A stretch of DNA of 8,693 bases from Nitrosomonadales bacterium (GCA_009885185.1 VFLF01000261.1:1-8693), one strand, 5' to 3'; positions 1-7,076 are shown, counted from the stretch's first letter. Program-made: numbers and translations. The notes: generated by a model from the letters alone, not told the origin.

Positions 1-1522
1 CGCTGGCCGCCAAACCGGTGCCAGCTTCCACCGCCGCTGCGCGGGCAAATAGCTCGCGGACTTTATCGTCGACAGCAACGGGCGGCGCCAGATCGCGACG
101 CTGCGCAAGCAAATCTACCAGCGAGCGCGCTTTGGCGCGCTCAACGACAAGAAACGCTTCCTTCCATTCGCCCTTCTCGGCAAGCGCACCAACCAGCGCT
201 GCATAGACTGCCTGTTTGTCGCCTGCGAAGCCGATTTTGGCTGCTTCGACAGCGATCGTGCTGCGCACCTTTTCAATGGCGTCTACCGATTGCTCTAAGA
301 ACCGGATCGCCTCCTCGCGTTTGCCTTCCTTGAGGGCAATCGAACTGCGCTCATAGAGTGCGGCCCAATACAGATTCCCCATGGCACGAATTTCGCGAAG
401 GGCGAGCAAGGTATCCAGCATCGCCCGTGCTTCGGCCGTTTTTCCTGTACGTGCGAGACTCTGCGCATAGACCATCGCGTTCGACGTATCTTCGATGGCG
501 ACGGCAAAGAGGCGCGCATCGGCGGCGCTGGCCGGCCTGGCCAAGTTTTCCAGAGCGTTGACGAGTAAATTGGGCAACGACAGCGCCCCCAGTACATCTT
601 GGATTTGTTGTCTCTGCCGCCTTCTTTGTGCGTCCGCCGCCGATTCGTCATAGGTCTTTATGACCTGCACAAACTTACCCATTGCGAATAGCGGGCCGAT
701 GGACAGTAGACGCGCTTGCGCCTTGTAAGGCGAACTCGTGGGAAAAAGGCCGATTACTGAATCATTCGCAGACAGAGTCTCCCATTTACGCAGATCATCG
801 AGCGCCATTTTCGCCTTTTCAGGCTGACCCGTTCGCTGGTATAGCAGCGAACGCTGCGCAGCGAGGCTCATCGTGATCGTTTCCGCTCCTAGGTCGAGGC
901 CCGCTGGATTATTGCGGCCTTTTAACGTCTCATCGTCAGTCCACATGCCAGTGCCACCAAGCATTTGCAAGACGCCGGTGAATTCCGTATAGGTTTGTCC
1001 CCCTAGAAAAAAGCTCTGTTTGGTTGTGCGATAACTTTCCGGCAAGGCACTCCAGGCGGATTCTGCCCATTTGAGCGCCAGATCCGGTGCGCCTAGTTCC
1101 GCATAAGCAGAAGTGCGCAACCAGCCGGTAAGTACTGGCGCTGCCCGACGCGCTTCGTCGGCTTTGATGCGAGAAACCGTTTCTTTGTTTTTTGCAACCT
1201 TTGCCTCGAAAAGGTCGAGACAGCGGAACAAGTCGTCATAATTGCGGTAGCGGAACTTGAGCGCACAGACGCGATAATGTTCCATCCAGTCCACTCTGTC
1301 TGCTGCACTTTGTATCTCGCGCCATTTCCCATCCCACTTATCAAACTCTGCCTTCGACGCCTTAGCTTCACGAGACTGCGTGGCGGAGTCAGCCGTAAGC
1401 GGATCGCCCATAGGCAAAGAGGCTGCAAAACCCTTATTTCCGAGCAAAACCGCAATAGCAGCGGCAACTACAATAGTCGCTCGCGCTAATTGCCTAACCG
1501 CCTTTATCGTCTGCTTGTACAT
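1..1522 (-). CDS. Exported TPR-CHAT family protein, N-terminal part (gene runs off the left edge)
   Basis: The reading frame is open for 507 codons from ATG 1522 to the window edge. The start is supported by an AGGAGA ribosome site at 1536-1531, eight bases upstream. Residues 1-35 form a Sec signal peptide: Lys/Arg-rich start, hydrophobic ATIVVAAAIAVLL, then GFAA before Ser35. The rest is helical and Ala/Leu-rich, with TPR-like segments around residues 135-160, 218-250 and 345-415. Residues about 417-473 carry the segment that normally precedes a CHAT domain: IEKVRSTIAVEAAKIGF, a helix ending in VYAALVGALAEKGEWKEAF, then the hallmark ERAKARSLVDLLAQ. In TPR-CHAT proteins this is followed by a caspase-like His/Cys protease domain, which would lie to the left and cannot be seen. 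Some CHAT proteins are proteases activated by a partner (for example separase-like or Craspase TPR-CHAT). The signal peptide here suggests a periplasmic or exported version. The family call is fairly secure; activity and substrate are unknown. Confidence 0.85.
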   Translation of the reverse strand, partial: MYKQTIKAVRQLARATIVVAAAIAVLLGNKGFAASLPMGDPLTADSATQSREAKASKAEFDKWDGKWREIQSAADRVDWMEHYRVCALKFRYRNYDDLFRCLDLFEAKVAKNKETVSRIKADEARRAAPVLTGWLRTSAYAELGAPDLALKWAESAWSALPESYRTTKQSFFLGGQTYTEFTGVLQMLGGTGMWTDDETLKGRNNPAGLDLGAETITMSLAAQRSLLYQRTGQPEKAKMALDDLRKWETLSANDSVIGLFPTSSPYKAQARLLSIGPLFAMGKFVQVIKTYDESAADAQRRRQRQQIQDVLGALSLPNLLVNALENLARPASAADARLFAVAIEDTSNAMVYAQSLARTGKTAEARAMLDTLLALREIRAMGNLYWAALYERSSIALKEGKREEAIRFLEQSVDAIEKVRSTIAVEAAKIGFAGDKQAVYAALVGALAEKGEWKEAFLVVERAKARSLVDLLAQRRDLAPPVAVDDKVRELFARAAAVEAGTGLAAS

Positions 1523-2177
1523 CGGCGAGTTCTCCTGCAGTGCATGACTGTGCTTCCAGGCGATCTTCATAAGCGAATCCGGTAAGTTAGTTTCGAATGA
1601 TGAGTCCCCAGCGTCCGTGTGTCTATTCTTTCCAGTTGTCTCAGGGGCTCGTCGACAGGTGGAACGTAGCGTATTGGAAAAGTGACGGGAAAATACCATT
1701 ATTGTCCAGCGCTTGACGCCACATATTACGTTTTCGTATGAGCGTCTGCTTCCACAATCAGCCTACTTCCGCTCAGGGTCGATAATGCGAGTTGGTGGAC
1801 TGGAACTACCGGCCATTACCAGTCACTGGCTATTCTCCTCGTTAGCTGACCTTCGCCGCGCATTTCAGCGCGGCGGGTTGATCTTTCCCAGGCGGATTGA
1901 TCGTCGAAGGACCACTGGTATTTGCCAGGGCTGATGGGTTAGCTCGGCTGGTGATTGTGCAAGGGTACTGATCGGGCGCCAATCAGAGGCTTCGGAGCAC
2001 TTCGTTGGGCAAGAGTTTTGCAGGAAAACAGCGGCGCTCGGTGAAAATTCACTTCGTTGACCGCGCGCCGGGTCACATGGCGAGCGCGCCGGGATATTGA
2101 TATTGACTGTTGAGGCAACTAGTGTTTGAATAATTTACGCCAGCGCTATCATCGCCTGGTAAAAAGCGAGACAAGCC
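1523..2177. other. Gene-free gap between divergent genes
   Basis: No reading frame here has convincing codon use or a ribosome site. The left part must hold the minus-strand promoter of the TPR-CHAT gene, but I could not pick out a clear -35/-10 pair. For the plus-strand gene starting at 2178 there is TTGACT at 2103-2108 and AATAAT at 2129-2134, but the 20-base spacer makes this weak. The middle (about 1740-1900) has a patchwork look. It shares the word CCGGCCATT (1809-1817) with the gap at 7384-7392, suggesting a decayed dispersed repeat. A strong hairpin at 1854-1875 is listed separately. Confidence 0.6.
1854..1875. repeat. Perfect 8-bp GC-rich hairpin
   Basis: CGCCGCGC at 1854-1861 pairs perfectly with GCGCGGCG at 1868-1875 across a six-base loop, ATTTCA. 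Neither side is followed by a run of T on the strand that would read through it, so it is not a standard intrinsic terminator. It sits mid-gap between divergent genes, where no terminator is needed. It may be a REP-like palindrome or simply part of decayed repeat DNA. Confidence 0.6.
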
Positions 2178-2984
2178 ATGAAAGTTCGTAAACTTTGCGT
2201 GTTTATTTCTCTGGCTACCATGCTGGTTGGCGTTCAGGCCGCGCTGGCGCAGTTCAATCTCCCGCGCGAGATACCGCAGATTATGGATGCCCTCAAAGGC
2301 CAGGCGGAACAGCCGAAACCCGCCGCCCCTGCACCCGCTCAGGCCCCAGCACCATCGGAGGCACCAGCGGTCTCACAGCCGGCTCGAGCTGCGACCAATA
2401 TCGGCGCGGCGCTCTCAAACAATAAGGACTACGCGGCATTTAAGAGTTGGGCGTTAGCCACACGAGAACCTAATCCCGTGCCGAATATGTTCAAGTTTTG
2501 TATCGAGAGCTACGACAAGATGATCGCCGGCGGCATTGCGCCGACGGCGCGCGTGCCGGAAGAAACGCGCCCTGGTTCGCGATCCGGTGATCCGCCGATT
2601 GTGTGGTCGGGCACCGTGCAAGAGCTAAAAGAAAACTGGTGCGAGGCCGGATACAAAAAAATCAATAGCGACGTGGCGACACGGCATGCGCCCTACCGCG
2701 CCGCACTGAAGAATGACAAGCTCAAGCTGGTTATCGACGAAACCCACGGACATGTCCGCTCGTACGCGTTGGCTGCCGGTCAGTACACCAGTGATGCCAA
2801 GCGACTGGCCGCTGCACCCGTATGGTTTTTGGACATAGGTGCGGCCACCAACGAAGCGCAGAACTGTTTGAGCGGCGGTAAGCGGTCTACGGTGCGTCGC
2901 TACGCTTTCGATGGGCAGCACAATTTGACCGGTACAACTTCAAAGCAATATTGCGGAAGTCCTCCGTCGTCGGCGTACCAGTAG
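2178..2984 (+). CDS. Exported protein of unknown function with Ala/Pro linker and four cysteines
   Basis: This 268-residue protein is not one I recognise. Residues 1-25 are a Sec signal peptide (MKVRKL, a hydrophobic core, then AALAQ before Phe26). Residues about 42-72 are a low-complexity Ala/Pro/Gln linker of the kind that spans the periplasm or tethers a domain. The folded part runs from about residue 76 to the end. It has four cysteines (108, 155, 230, 259), consistent with two disulphides in an oxidising compartment, and aromatic-rich stretches such as KFCIESYDKM and APVWFLDIGA. The start at ATG 2178 fits the signal peptide, although the upstream ribosome site is weak (only a purine-rich AGCGAGA). 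The next gene follows 54 bases later on the same strand with no terminator between, so the two are probably co-transcribed. Gene reality is well supported by length, signal peptide and codon use; function is unknown. Confidence 0.8.
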   Translation: MKVRKLCVFISLATMLVGVQAALAQFNLPREIPQIMDALKGQAEQPKPAAPAPAQAPAPSEAPAVSQPARAATNIGAALSNNKDYAAFKSWALATREPNPVPNMFKFCIESYDKMIAGGIAPTARVPEETRPGSRSGDPPIVWSGTVQELKENWCEAGYKKINSDVATRHAPYRAALKNDKLKLVIDETHGHVRSYALAAGQYTSDAKRLAAAPVWFLDIGAATNEAQNCLSGGKRSTVRRYAFDGQHNLTGTTSKQYCGSPPSSAYQ

Positions 2985-3038
2985 TCTGCTGTCATGTGAC
3001 AGGCGTGATCCAACGAGTTGCGTGGTTCTGGAAGCGAC

Positions 3039-3785
3039 ATGCCGAATGTGAACGTGAAGTTACTGATCTTCGTGATAGTCGCCGCTACCTCGTGCGTGGG
3101 CGGCGTATCGCTCGCTGCCGACCTGCTCGAAGCGCTGACGTCTGCCGCGCTGGAGAAACGCCAGACGCTCGGCGCGCAGCGTAAGCAGGTGATTGTCGAT
3201 CGCACGAAGTGGCCGAAGAACGACCTGTCTGGTCTCGACTTCACCAAGGCCACTGGCAACGCCATCATCGTACATACCGAAAGCGGCCGGCTTAAAGATC
3301 CGTTGTCAACGCTGACTGGTGCGGTGCCCTTCAAGCTGTTTCACTTGGAGGATGATCCGTACCGGCTCGCCGTTGCCGCCAGGGGCATCGGCCTTGCCAA
3401 AGGGGAGGACAAGGCAAAATACCATACCGCGCAGTACAGACCGACGCTTGAACATATGGTTCGTGCAAAGTATGTGCTTTTTGTCGTAGTTGAGTTGGAT
3501 GAGCCGCGAATCAGTGCACTCGATAAGACTTTCACTGGCGGCAAGCTCGAAGGCGCGGGCGTGCTCTACGAGATCGAATCGAAAAAGCTGCTTGGCGGCT
3601 TTACAATCGAAGCAAGGAACAGCGCTAAGATCATCACGCGCATCGGCGGTTACAGCGGCCAGGCACTCGACGCCGCGATGCACGATCTGGAGAACAACGC
3701 GCGCGGGGCACTGTGGAGGGGACTCAAGACGCGTTTTCCCTCGGCGAAGATTCCAACGATTGTATACCTCGACTCGAAGGAATGA
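3039..3785 (+). CDS. Exported protein of unknown function, second gene of the pair
   Basis: From ATG 3039 this encodes 248 residues. An in-frame TTG at 3018 would add seven residues before the signal peptide. ATG 3039 is preferred because GGAAG sits at 3030-3034 and the product then opens with a compact signal peptide (MPNVNVKLLIFVIVAATSCV, ending SLAA before Asp25). Cys19 lies inside the hydrophobic stretch, but the preceding residues (A-T-S) are a poor lipobox, so signal peptidase I cleavage is more likely than lipidation. The mature part looks like a mixed alpha/beta fold, with beta-like strands at YVLFVVVEL and GAGVLYEIESKKLLGGFTIEA and an amphipathic C-terminal helix. I do not recognise a family or any catalytic motif. 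It follows the 2178-2984 gene by 54 bases, which suggests an operon and a shared role in the envelope. Confidence 0.8.
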   Translation: MPNVNVKLLIFVIVAATSCVGGVSLAADLLEALTSAALEKRQTLGAQRKQVIVDRTKWPKNDLSGLDFTKATGNAIIVHTESGRLKDPLSTLTGAVPFKLFHLEDDPYRLAVAARGIGLAKGEDKAKYHTAQYRPTLEHMVRAKYVLFVVVELDEPRISALDKTFTGGKLEGAGVLYEIESKKLLGGFTIEARNSAKIITRIGGYSGQALDAAMHDLENNARGALWRGLKTRFPSAKIPTIVYLDSKE

Positions 3786-3982
3786 AGTTCCACCTTGCAA
3801 AAGCGACCTGACGCTGAAGAATCGAACTGGCTTTTGACGGCACCAAGGCGCTTGTCCGACAACATATCAAAATGTAAAAAATCAGAGCTTCACTAACGGT
3901 ATTGTCTCAGATAATCTATGGTTGCCATTGGCCCAATGCCTTCTTAATTTATTTCCTCGGTCAATAGCATGGAGATGATGCC
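3786..3982. other. Short gap with possible promoter for the DUF3592 gene
   Basis: No gene is present. The sequence is more AT-rich than its neighbours, especially 3875-3960. TTGCCA at 3922-3927 and TAATTT at 3945-3950 are 17 bases apart and could be a weak promoter for the gene at 3983, but the second box matches consensus poorly. No terminator hairpin was found after the stop at 3785. Confidence 0.3.
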
Positions 3983-4480
3983 ATGAACAAACAGTCGCAG
4001 AAGGCTCATTCACCGTTTTATATCAACGTAATTTTGATCGGGGTTTTTCTCGCTGGCCTTGCGATCGTAATCGTTGCTAGCCGCGAGATAGTGAACGACG
4101 GCACGCTCGCCAAAGGAGCAGTGACGGTTGAGGCACGAGTGACGGAAATCCGCTCTGTGACTTCACGCAGGAGTGGCGACGCGTACCAGGTGCGCTACGC
4201 GTTTCAAGCCGGCGGGCGGACGTACACTTACAGGGACGAGACGGGTCGCACGGATCTGTGGGCCACAATTTCGCAACAAGCATGGGAAGCCGCGCGGCTG
4301 AAGGGCGCGGTCGAAATCGCGTACCTGCCAGCCGATCCGTGGGTGAACCACGCCGTTGCGCGGCCGAGCGATCGTCTGTTTGGCCTTATTGCGGGCCTCG
4401 TAGTGGGGCTGATCTGCATGTTGCCTGCACTCTTGTGGGCGGCCTCGGCGCTGCGAAAATCAGGGCGTTCAGCGAAATAA
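3983..4480 (+). CDS. DUF3592-type membrane protein
   Basis: This 165-residue protein has the DUF3592 layout: one transmembrane helix at about residues 13-33, an extracytoplasmic beta-rich domain of about 90 residues, and a second helix at about 132-156, followed by a basic cytoplasmic tail (RKSGRSAK). Within the domain are the usual landmarks: VEARVTEI at the start, YQVRYAFQAGGRTYTY in the middle, and GAVEIAYLPADPW near the end. The start at ATG 3983 has a good ribosome site, GGAGA at 3971-3975, seven bases away. The family has no established biochemical function; some members are encoded near envelope or secretion genes. It lies 197 bases after the exported-protein pair, so it may have its own promoter. 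A MITE-like repeat begins 3 bases after its stop and may serve as its transcript end. Confidence 0.85.
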   Translation: MNKQSQKAHSPFYINVILIGVFLAGLAIVIVASREIVNDGTLAKGAVTVEARVTEIRSVTSRRSGDAYQVRYAFQAGGRTYTYRDETGRTDLWATISQQAWEAARLKGAVEIAYLPADPWVNHAVARPSDRLFGLIAGLVVGLICMLPALLWAASALRKSGRSAK

Positions 4481-4482
4481 AG

Positions 4483-4602
4483 GGCACTGTCAAATTAACG
4501 ACGCAACCACAAATCAGGCCACAACCGCTTGTGGTGGCAGTGCTTACTTTCGCTACTATTTTGGGGTGGGTGAATCCAGGTTTTCGTTAACGTGACAGTG
4601 CC
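4483..4602. mobile_element. 120-bp MITE-like element with 18-bp terminal inverted repeats
   Basis: The left end GGCACTGTCAAATTAACG (4483-4500) and the right end CGTTAACGTGACAGTGCC (4585-4602) are inverted repeats matching at 16 of 18 positions. The interior is too short to code for a transposase. It contains a perfect six-base-pair hairpin, CCACAA-CCGC-TTGTGG, at 4519-4534. No direct target duplication is visible at the flanks (for example AAATAAAG on the left against GTAGGAAT on the right). Either the insertion is old or the element does not duplicate its target. The ends start with GGCACTGT as in some IS6-family elements, but the similarity stops after eight bases. A single related end recurs at 7098-7112, which supports a dispersed element family. 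A long inverted repeat acting in RNA is the alternative. Confidence 0.6.
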
Positions 4603-4739
4603 GTAGGAATGGGGACGGTGAGCGCGAATGGCCGCTTCCAATGTTCGTCGGTGACCGCAGTGGGTCGAAAGCACTCGGTGACGACTGGCCGTAGGTCCCC
4701 TCCTGGTAAAGCCCGTTTTTCCGTTGCTCTGGCGTGATT
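4603..4739. other. Non-coding stretch resembling decayed intergenic repeat
   Basis: No gene is visible. The stretch contains GAATGGCCG (4626-4634) and GTGGGTCG (4660-4667). Both words also occur, on the opposite strand and close together, at 7375-7393. CGGTGAC appears twice (4649-4655 and 4676-4682), and GGGGAC at 4611-4616 pairs with GTCCCC at 4695-4700. I read this as a diverged copy of a dispersed repeat, without being able to define its ends. Confidence 0.35.
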
Positions 4740-4748
4740 TGGCATAAT
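4740..4748 (+). promoter_or_regulatory. Extended -10 promoter for the hydrolase gene
   Basis: TGGCATAAT at 4740-4748 fits the extended -10 pattern TGn-TATAAT with one mismatch in the hexamer. It lies 14 bases before the AGGAGG ribosome site, giving a very short leader. No convincing -35 is present at the right distance (TTTCCG at 4718-4723 is 19 bases away), as is common for extended -10 promoters. The in-frame ATG at 4747 lies inside this box, which argues that it is not the translation start. Confidence 0.45.
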
Positions 4749-4761
4749 GGGTGCCTACTTG

Positions 4762-4767
4762 AGGAGG
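4762..4767 (+). promoter_or_regulatory. Ribosome-binding site that fixes the hydrolase start
   Basis: A full-consensus AGGAGG lies six bases before ATG 4774. It selects that codon over the in-frame ATG at 4747, which would place nine extra residues ahead of the Tat signal and has no ribosome site. Confidence 0.8.
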
Positions 4768-4773
4768 GATCGG

Positions 4774-5772
4774 ATGAATAATCGCCGCGAATTTCTTGTT
4801 GCGCTTAGCACGGGCGCCGCTACTGCCATGGTTACAGCAACCGGGCCGGCGGTCGCCCAACAAGCGGTGCCATCGCAGGCTGCGCCGCGCGTGAAGGGCC
4901 CGCGCGTATGGCTCGACCTGGATCAAGTGGAGTTGGACGCCGCCTACGATCAAAGCGTTTACGCGCCGAACCTCCAGCAGATCGTCAAGCGTTATGCCAC
5001 TAACAGTGAAGGCGTGCGCGCGCGCTTGGGTGCGCCACGGCGCTACGCATATGGTCCCACCCCCGTCGAAGGGCTAGATGTATATATGACTAAGCACCCC
5101 AACGCACCGATCAATATCTTTATCCATGGTGGTGCGTGGCGCGGAGGTCTCGCCAAAGATTTTGGTTACCCAGCCGAATTGTTCGTTCACGCCGGCGCTC
5201 ATTACGTGGTGCCCGACTTCATCAATGTCATAGAGGCCGGCGGAAACCTGATGCCGATGGCTGACCAAGTGCGCCGCGCGGTCGCCTGGGTGCGCCGCAA
5301 TGCGCAGAGTTTTGGTGGCGATCCCGAGCGCATTTACGTTTCTGGCCATTCCTCGGGCGGACACCTTGCAGGCGTTATTCTTACCACCGATTGGCGTAAG
5401 GACTTCGATCTGCCAACTGACACAGTAAAAGGCGGGCTTTGCTGCAGCGGCATGTTCGACTTGAAGCCGGTTCGCCTCTCGGCGCGCAGCTCCTATGTCA
5501 AGTTCACCGACGAGATGGAACAGGCGCTGAGTTCTCAGCGTCACCTTGATAAGCTCAATGCGCCGGTGATCATTGCCCACGGTACGCTGGAGACACCAGA
5601 ATTCCAGCGGCAATCGCGCGACTTCGCCGCGGCGGTAAAGGCGGCTGGCAAACCCGTGCAACTCCTTGTCGGCGAAGGCTATAACCACTTCGAGATGCCA
5701 GAAACACTCGCCAACCTTTATGGCCTCTTGGGGCGCACGGTCGTGGAGCAAATGAAGCTGGTCCAGGTTTGA
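4774..5772 (+). CDS. Tat-exported alpha/beta hydrolase, kynurenine-formamidase-like
   Basis: The 332-residue product opens with MNNRREFL, a twin-arginine motif (Arg4-Arg5), then an Ala/Thr-rich stretch ending AVAQQ near residue 30, so it should be exported folded. The catalytic core is a standard alpha/beta hydrolase. HGGAW at 118-122 is the oxyanion-hole motif typical of kynurenine formamidase and related esterases. GHSSG at 191-195 gives the nucleophile Ser193. His305 in GYNHFE is the likely base. The acid is probably Glu273 in GTLETPEFQRQ, where an Asp is more common. Family members hydrolyse amide or ester bonds of small aromatic or acyl substrates; the true substrate is unknown. Export makes a role in cytoplasmic tryptophan breakdown unlikely. 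A relic of a Bug receptor gene follows directly, suggesting the gene once sat beside a solute-uptake receptor. The protein appears full length, since it ends shortly after the conserved final helix. Confidence 0.9.
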   Translation: MNNRREFLVALSTGAATAMVTATGPAVAQQAVPSQAAPRVKGPRVWLDLDQVELDAAYDQSVYAPNLQQIVKRYATNSEGVRARLGAPRRYAYGPTPVEGLDVYMTKHPNAPINIFIHGGAWRGGLAKDFGYPAELFVHAGAHYVVPDFINVIEAGGNLMPMADQVRRAVAWVRRNAQSFGGDPERIYVSGHSSGGHLAGVILTTDWRKDFDLPTDTVKGGLCCSGMFDLKPVRLSARSSYVKFTDEMEQALSSQRHLDKLNAPVIIAHGTLETPEFQRQSRDFAAAVKAAGKPVQLLVGEGYNHFEMPETLANLYGLLGRTVVEQMKLVQV

Positions 5773-5872
5773 CGCGGTCGCCAATATGCCGGCTGAATTC
5801 GCCGAGGCCATCCGTGCCGATGTCGCAACCGTTGGCGCGATGGTAAAGGCGGCTAACATTCAGCCAGAGTAA
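5773..5872 (+). pseudogene. C-terminal remnant of a Bug/TctC-type receptor gene
   Basis: A plus-strand frame ending in TAA at 5870-5872 encodes a tail typical of Bug-family tricarboxylate-transporter receptors: MPAEFAEAIRADVATVG, then MVKAANIQPE. From the Met at 5786 it has 28 residues. That is exactly the length from the corresponding Met296 to the end of the intact Bug protein at 7499-8470, and seven positions are identical (M, P, E, R, D, A, V in the same spacing). The frame is closed upstream by TGA at 5753-5755, so about 290 residues of the receptor are missing. The break coincides with the end of the hydrolase gene, pointing to a deletion that fused the hydrolase end to the receptor tail. 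It has no ribosome site and is not expected to make a functional product. Confidence 0.7.
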
Positions 5873-6162
5873 TTAGCCTGGGTATTTCTGCGCCGAGCGC
5901 TCGCCCGCCCGACGTTGCACTCAACCGCTCAGCGACCCGGTGCCAGCAGCAACTGTTTTAGCGCGCCACAACAGCAGCCGGCGCATGTCACCGACGGGGT
6001 GGCAATACAACAAACACAATGTCTGCAATGGATGGGTTTGACCGACCCGTTGCTGCCAGTCAGGTTTTCGGAAAGCGGACGATCAACGTTCGCGGCCAGC
6101 GACCGCCGGAAGCGCGCAGCGCTGGAAACGGTCCGACTGCGCCGCGCTGTTGGGCTTCAAAT
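5873..6162. other. Convergent intergenic gap with decayed repeat sequence
   Basis: No gene is supported. The gap lies between the receptor remnant on the plus strand and the end of the ModA-like gene on the minus strand. GACCCG followed by a TGC-rich stretch occurs near 5935 and again at 6044, and GCAGCAAC at 5946-5953 has an inverted copy, GTTGCTGC, at 6049-6056. CGAGCGCTCG at 5894-5903 is a perfect palindrome. No hairpin followed by a T run was found on either strand, so termination here is not explained by a visible intrinsic terminator. Confidence 0.45.
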
Positions 6163-6930
6163 TCACGGCGCTCGGCCCGGTTCCATACCGTAAGCCTTAA
6201 GCGCGTTCGCAGCTTCCGGCGTGCGGAAGAAATCGACGAACTCCTTCGATATCACCGGCTGCTTCGAGGCAACCATGATCGCCGATGAGAACGTCTGGGC
6301 GTGCTGCAGATCACCAGGAAGTGGGCCGACGATCTCGATGCCCGTGACCGGTATCAACACCGGTAAAAAGGTCACGCCGATCTCGGCGTCTCCCTTTGCA
6401 ACCCGAACTCCAGTGTCACCGGGCTGACCGCGGACGATCTTGGACTTCACGTCGTTGGCGATGCCCAGTCGGTCGAGAACCGTTTCAAAGTGCTCGCTCC
6501 CGGCTCCTCTGCCATAGGTAATCGATCTCGCAGCGAGGAGAGCGCGCTTGAACGCCTCGGGTGACGAGATGTCGGGTTTAGGTGCGCCCTTCCGGACAGC
6601 CACGACCATGCCAGAGCTAGCGAGCACCCTGATGCTGCCTGCAATCACTTTGCCGTCCTTGGCGAAGTCCTCGATTCCCTGTTGAGGAACAATGACGACA
6701 TCGGCTGTTTCGCCTCCCTGAACAAGTTTCACCATCGCGCCCAAGGGTAGGAACGTAACCGTGAGCTTATGACCGGTTGCGCGCTCGAATTGCAGGACAA
6801 CGTCTTCGATCGCTGCCTTCATACCGAGTGCGCCCAACACCTTGATCTCGGCGGCTTGAGCGATGCACAGGGGCGACAACAAGATAAGAGCAGCAGATAT
6901 TGATTTCGCTATTTGCAAAAATGATTTCAT
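6163..6930 (-). CDS. ModA-like periplasmic solute-binding protein, orphan
   Basis: The 255-residue product has a Sec signal peptide (MKSFLQIAKS, a hydrophobic core, then CIAQAA before Glu28). Its two-lobe type II solute-binding fold resembles ModA, the molybdate-binding component of ABC importers. Landmarks are IKVLGALGMKAAIEDV at the start, FLPLGAMVKLVQGGETADVVIVP at 60-82, ITYGRGAGSEHF at 137-148 and DAEIGVTFLPVLIPV near 181-195. The start at 6930 has AGGGG at 6943-6939, eight bases upstream; an in-frame ATG 31 codons earlier would bury the signal peptide. True ModA proteins have an Ser-containing loop at the first strand and another after the second; here these positions read GALGMK and LPLGAM, so molybdate is not assured. 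No permease or ATPase gene is adjacent, unlike a modABC operon. The family call is strong, the ligand unknown. Confidence 0.85.
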   Translation of the reverse strand: MKSFLQIAKSISAALILLSPLCIAQAAEIKVLGALGMKAAIEDVVLQFERATGHKLTVTFLPLGAMVKLVQGGETADVVIVPQQGIEDFAKDGKVIAGSIRVLASSGMVVAVRKGAPKPDISSPEAFKRALLAARSITYGRGAGSEHFETVLDRLGIANDVKSKIVRGQPGDTGVRVAKGDAEIGVTFLPVLIPVTGIEIVGPLPGDLQHAQTFSSAIMVASKQPVISKEFVDFFRTPEAANALKAYGMEPGRAP

Positions 6931-7076
6931 GAGTTTTTCCCCTAAATCGTGAATCCAGATGGCGTGCAAAGATTGACGCCCAACTGTAATTTGGGGCGAC
7001 AGTTTTGCTGGATAACTTGGCACGCTGTCGCCCTAACTTGGGGCCAAATAGTCGGAATAAATCGGTCTGTATCAGT

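Noticed and set aside
1713..1934. 73-codon plus-strand frame in the left gap
   Set aside because: It has no ribosome site, and composition and translation look random; a GC hairpin lies in its middle. Treated as non-coding repeat DNA.
3018..3038. TTG at 3018 as the start of the second exported protein
   Set aside because: ATG 3039 has a ribosome site and places the signal peptide at the N-terminus; the TTG would add seven residues ahead of it.
4483..4602. Assignment of the inverted-repeat element to the IS6 family
   Set aside because: Only the first eight bases, GGCACTGT, resemble IS26-type ends, and the eight-base target duplication expected of that family is absent.
5074..5859. 261-codon minus-strand frame
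   Set aside because: It is antisense to the Tat hydrolase, whose motifs, signal and ribosome site are clear; the antisense translation shows no family features.
5915..6288. Two overlapping plus-strand frames before and over the ModA-like gene end
   Set aside because: They overlap decayed repeat sequence and the coding end of the ModA-like gene, with Arg-rich low-quality translations and no ribosome site.
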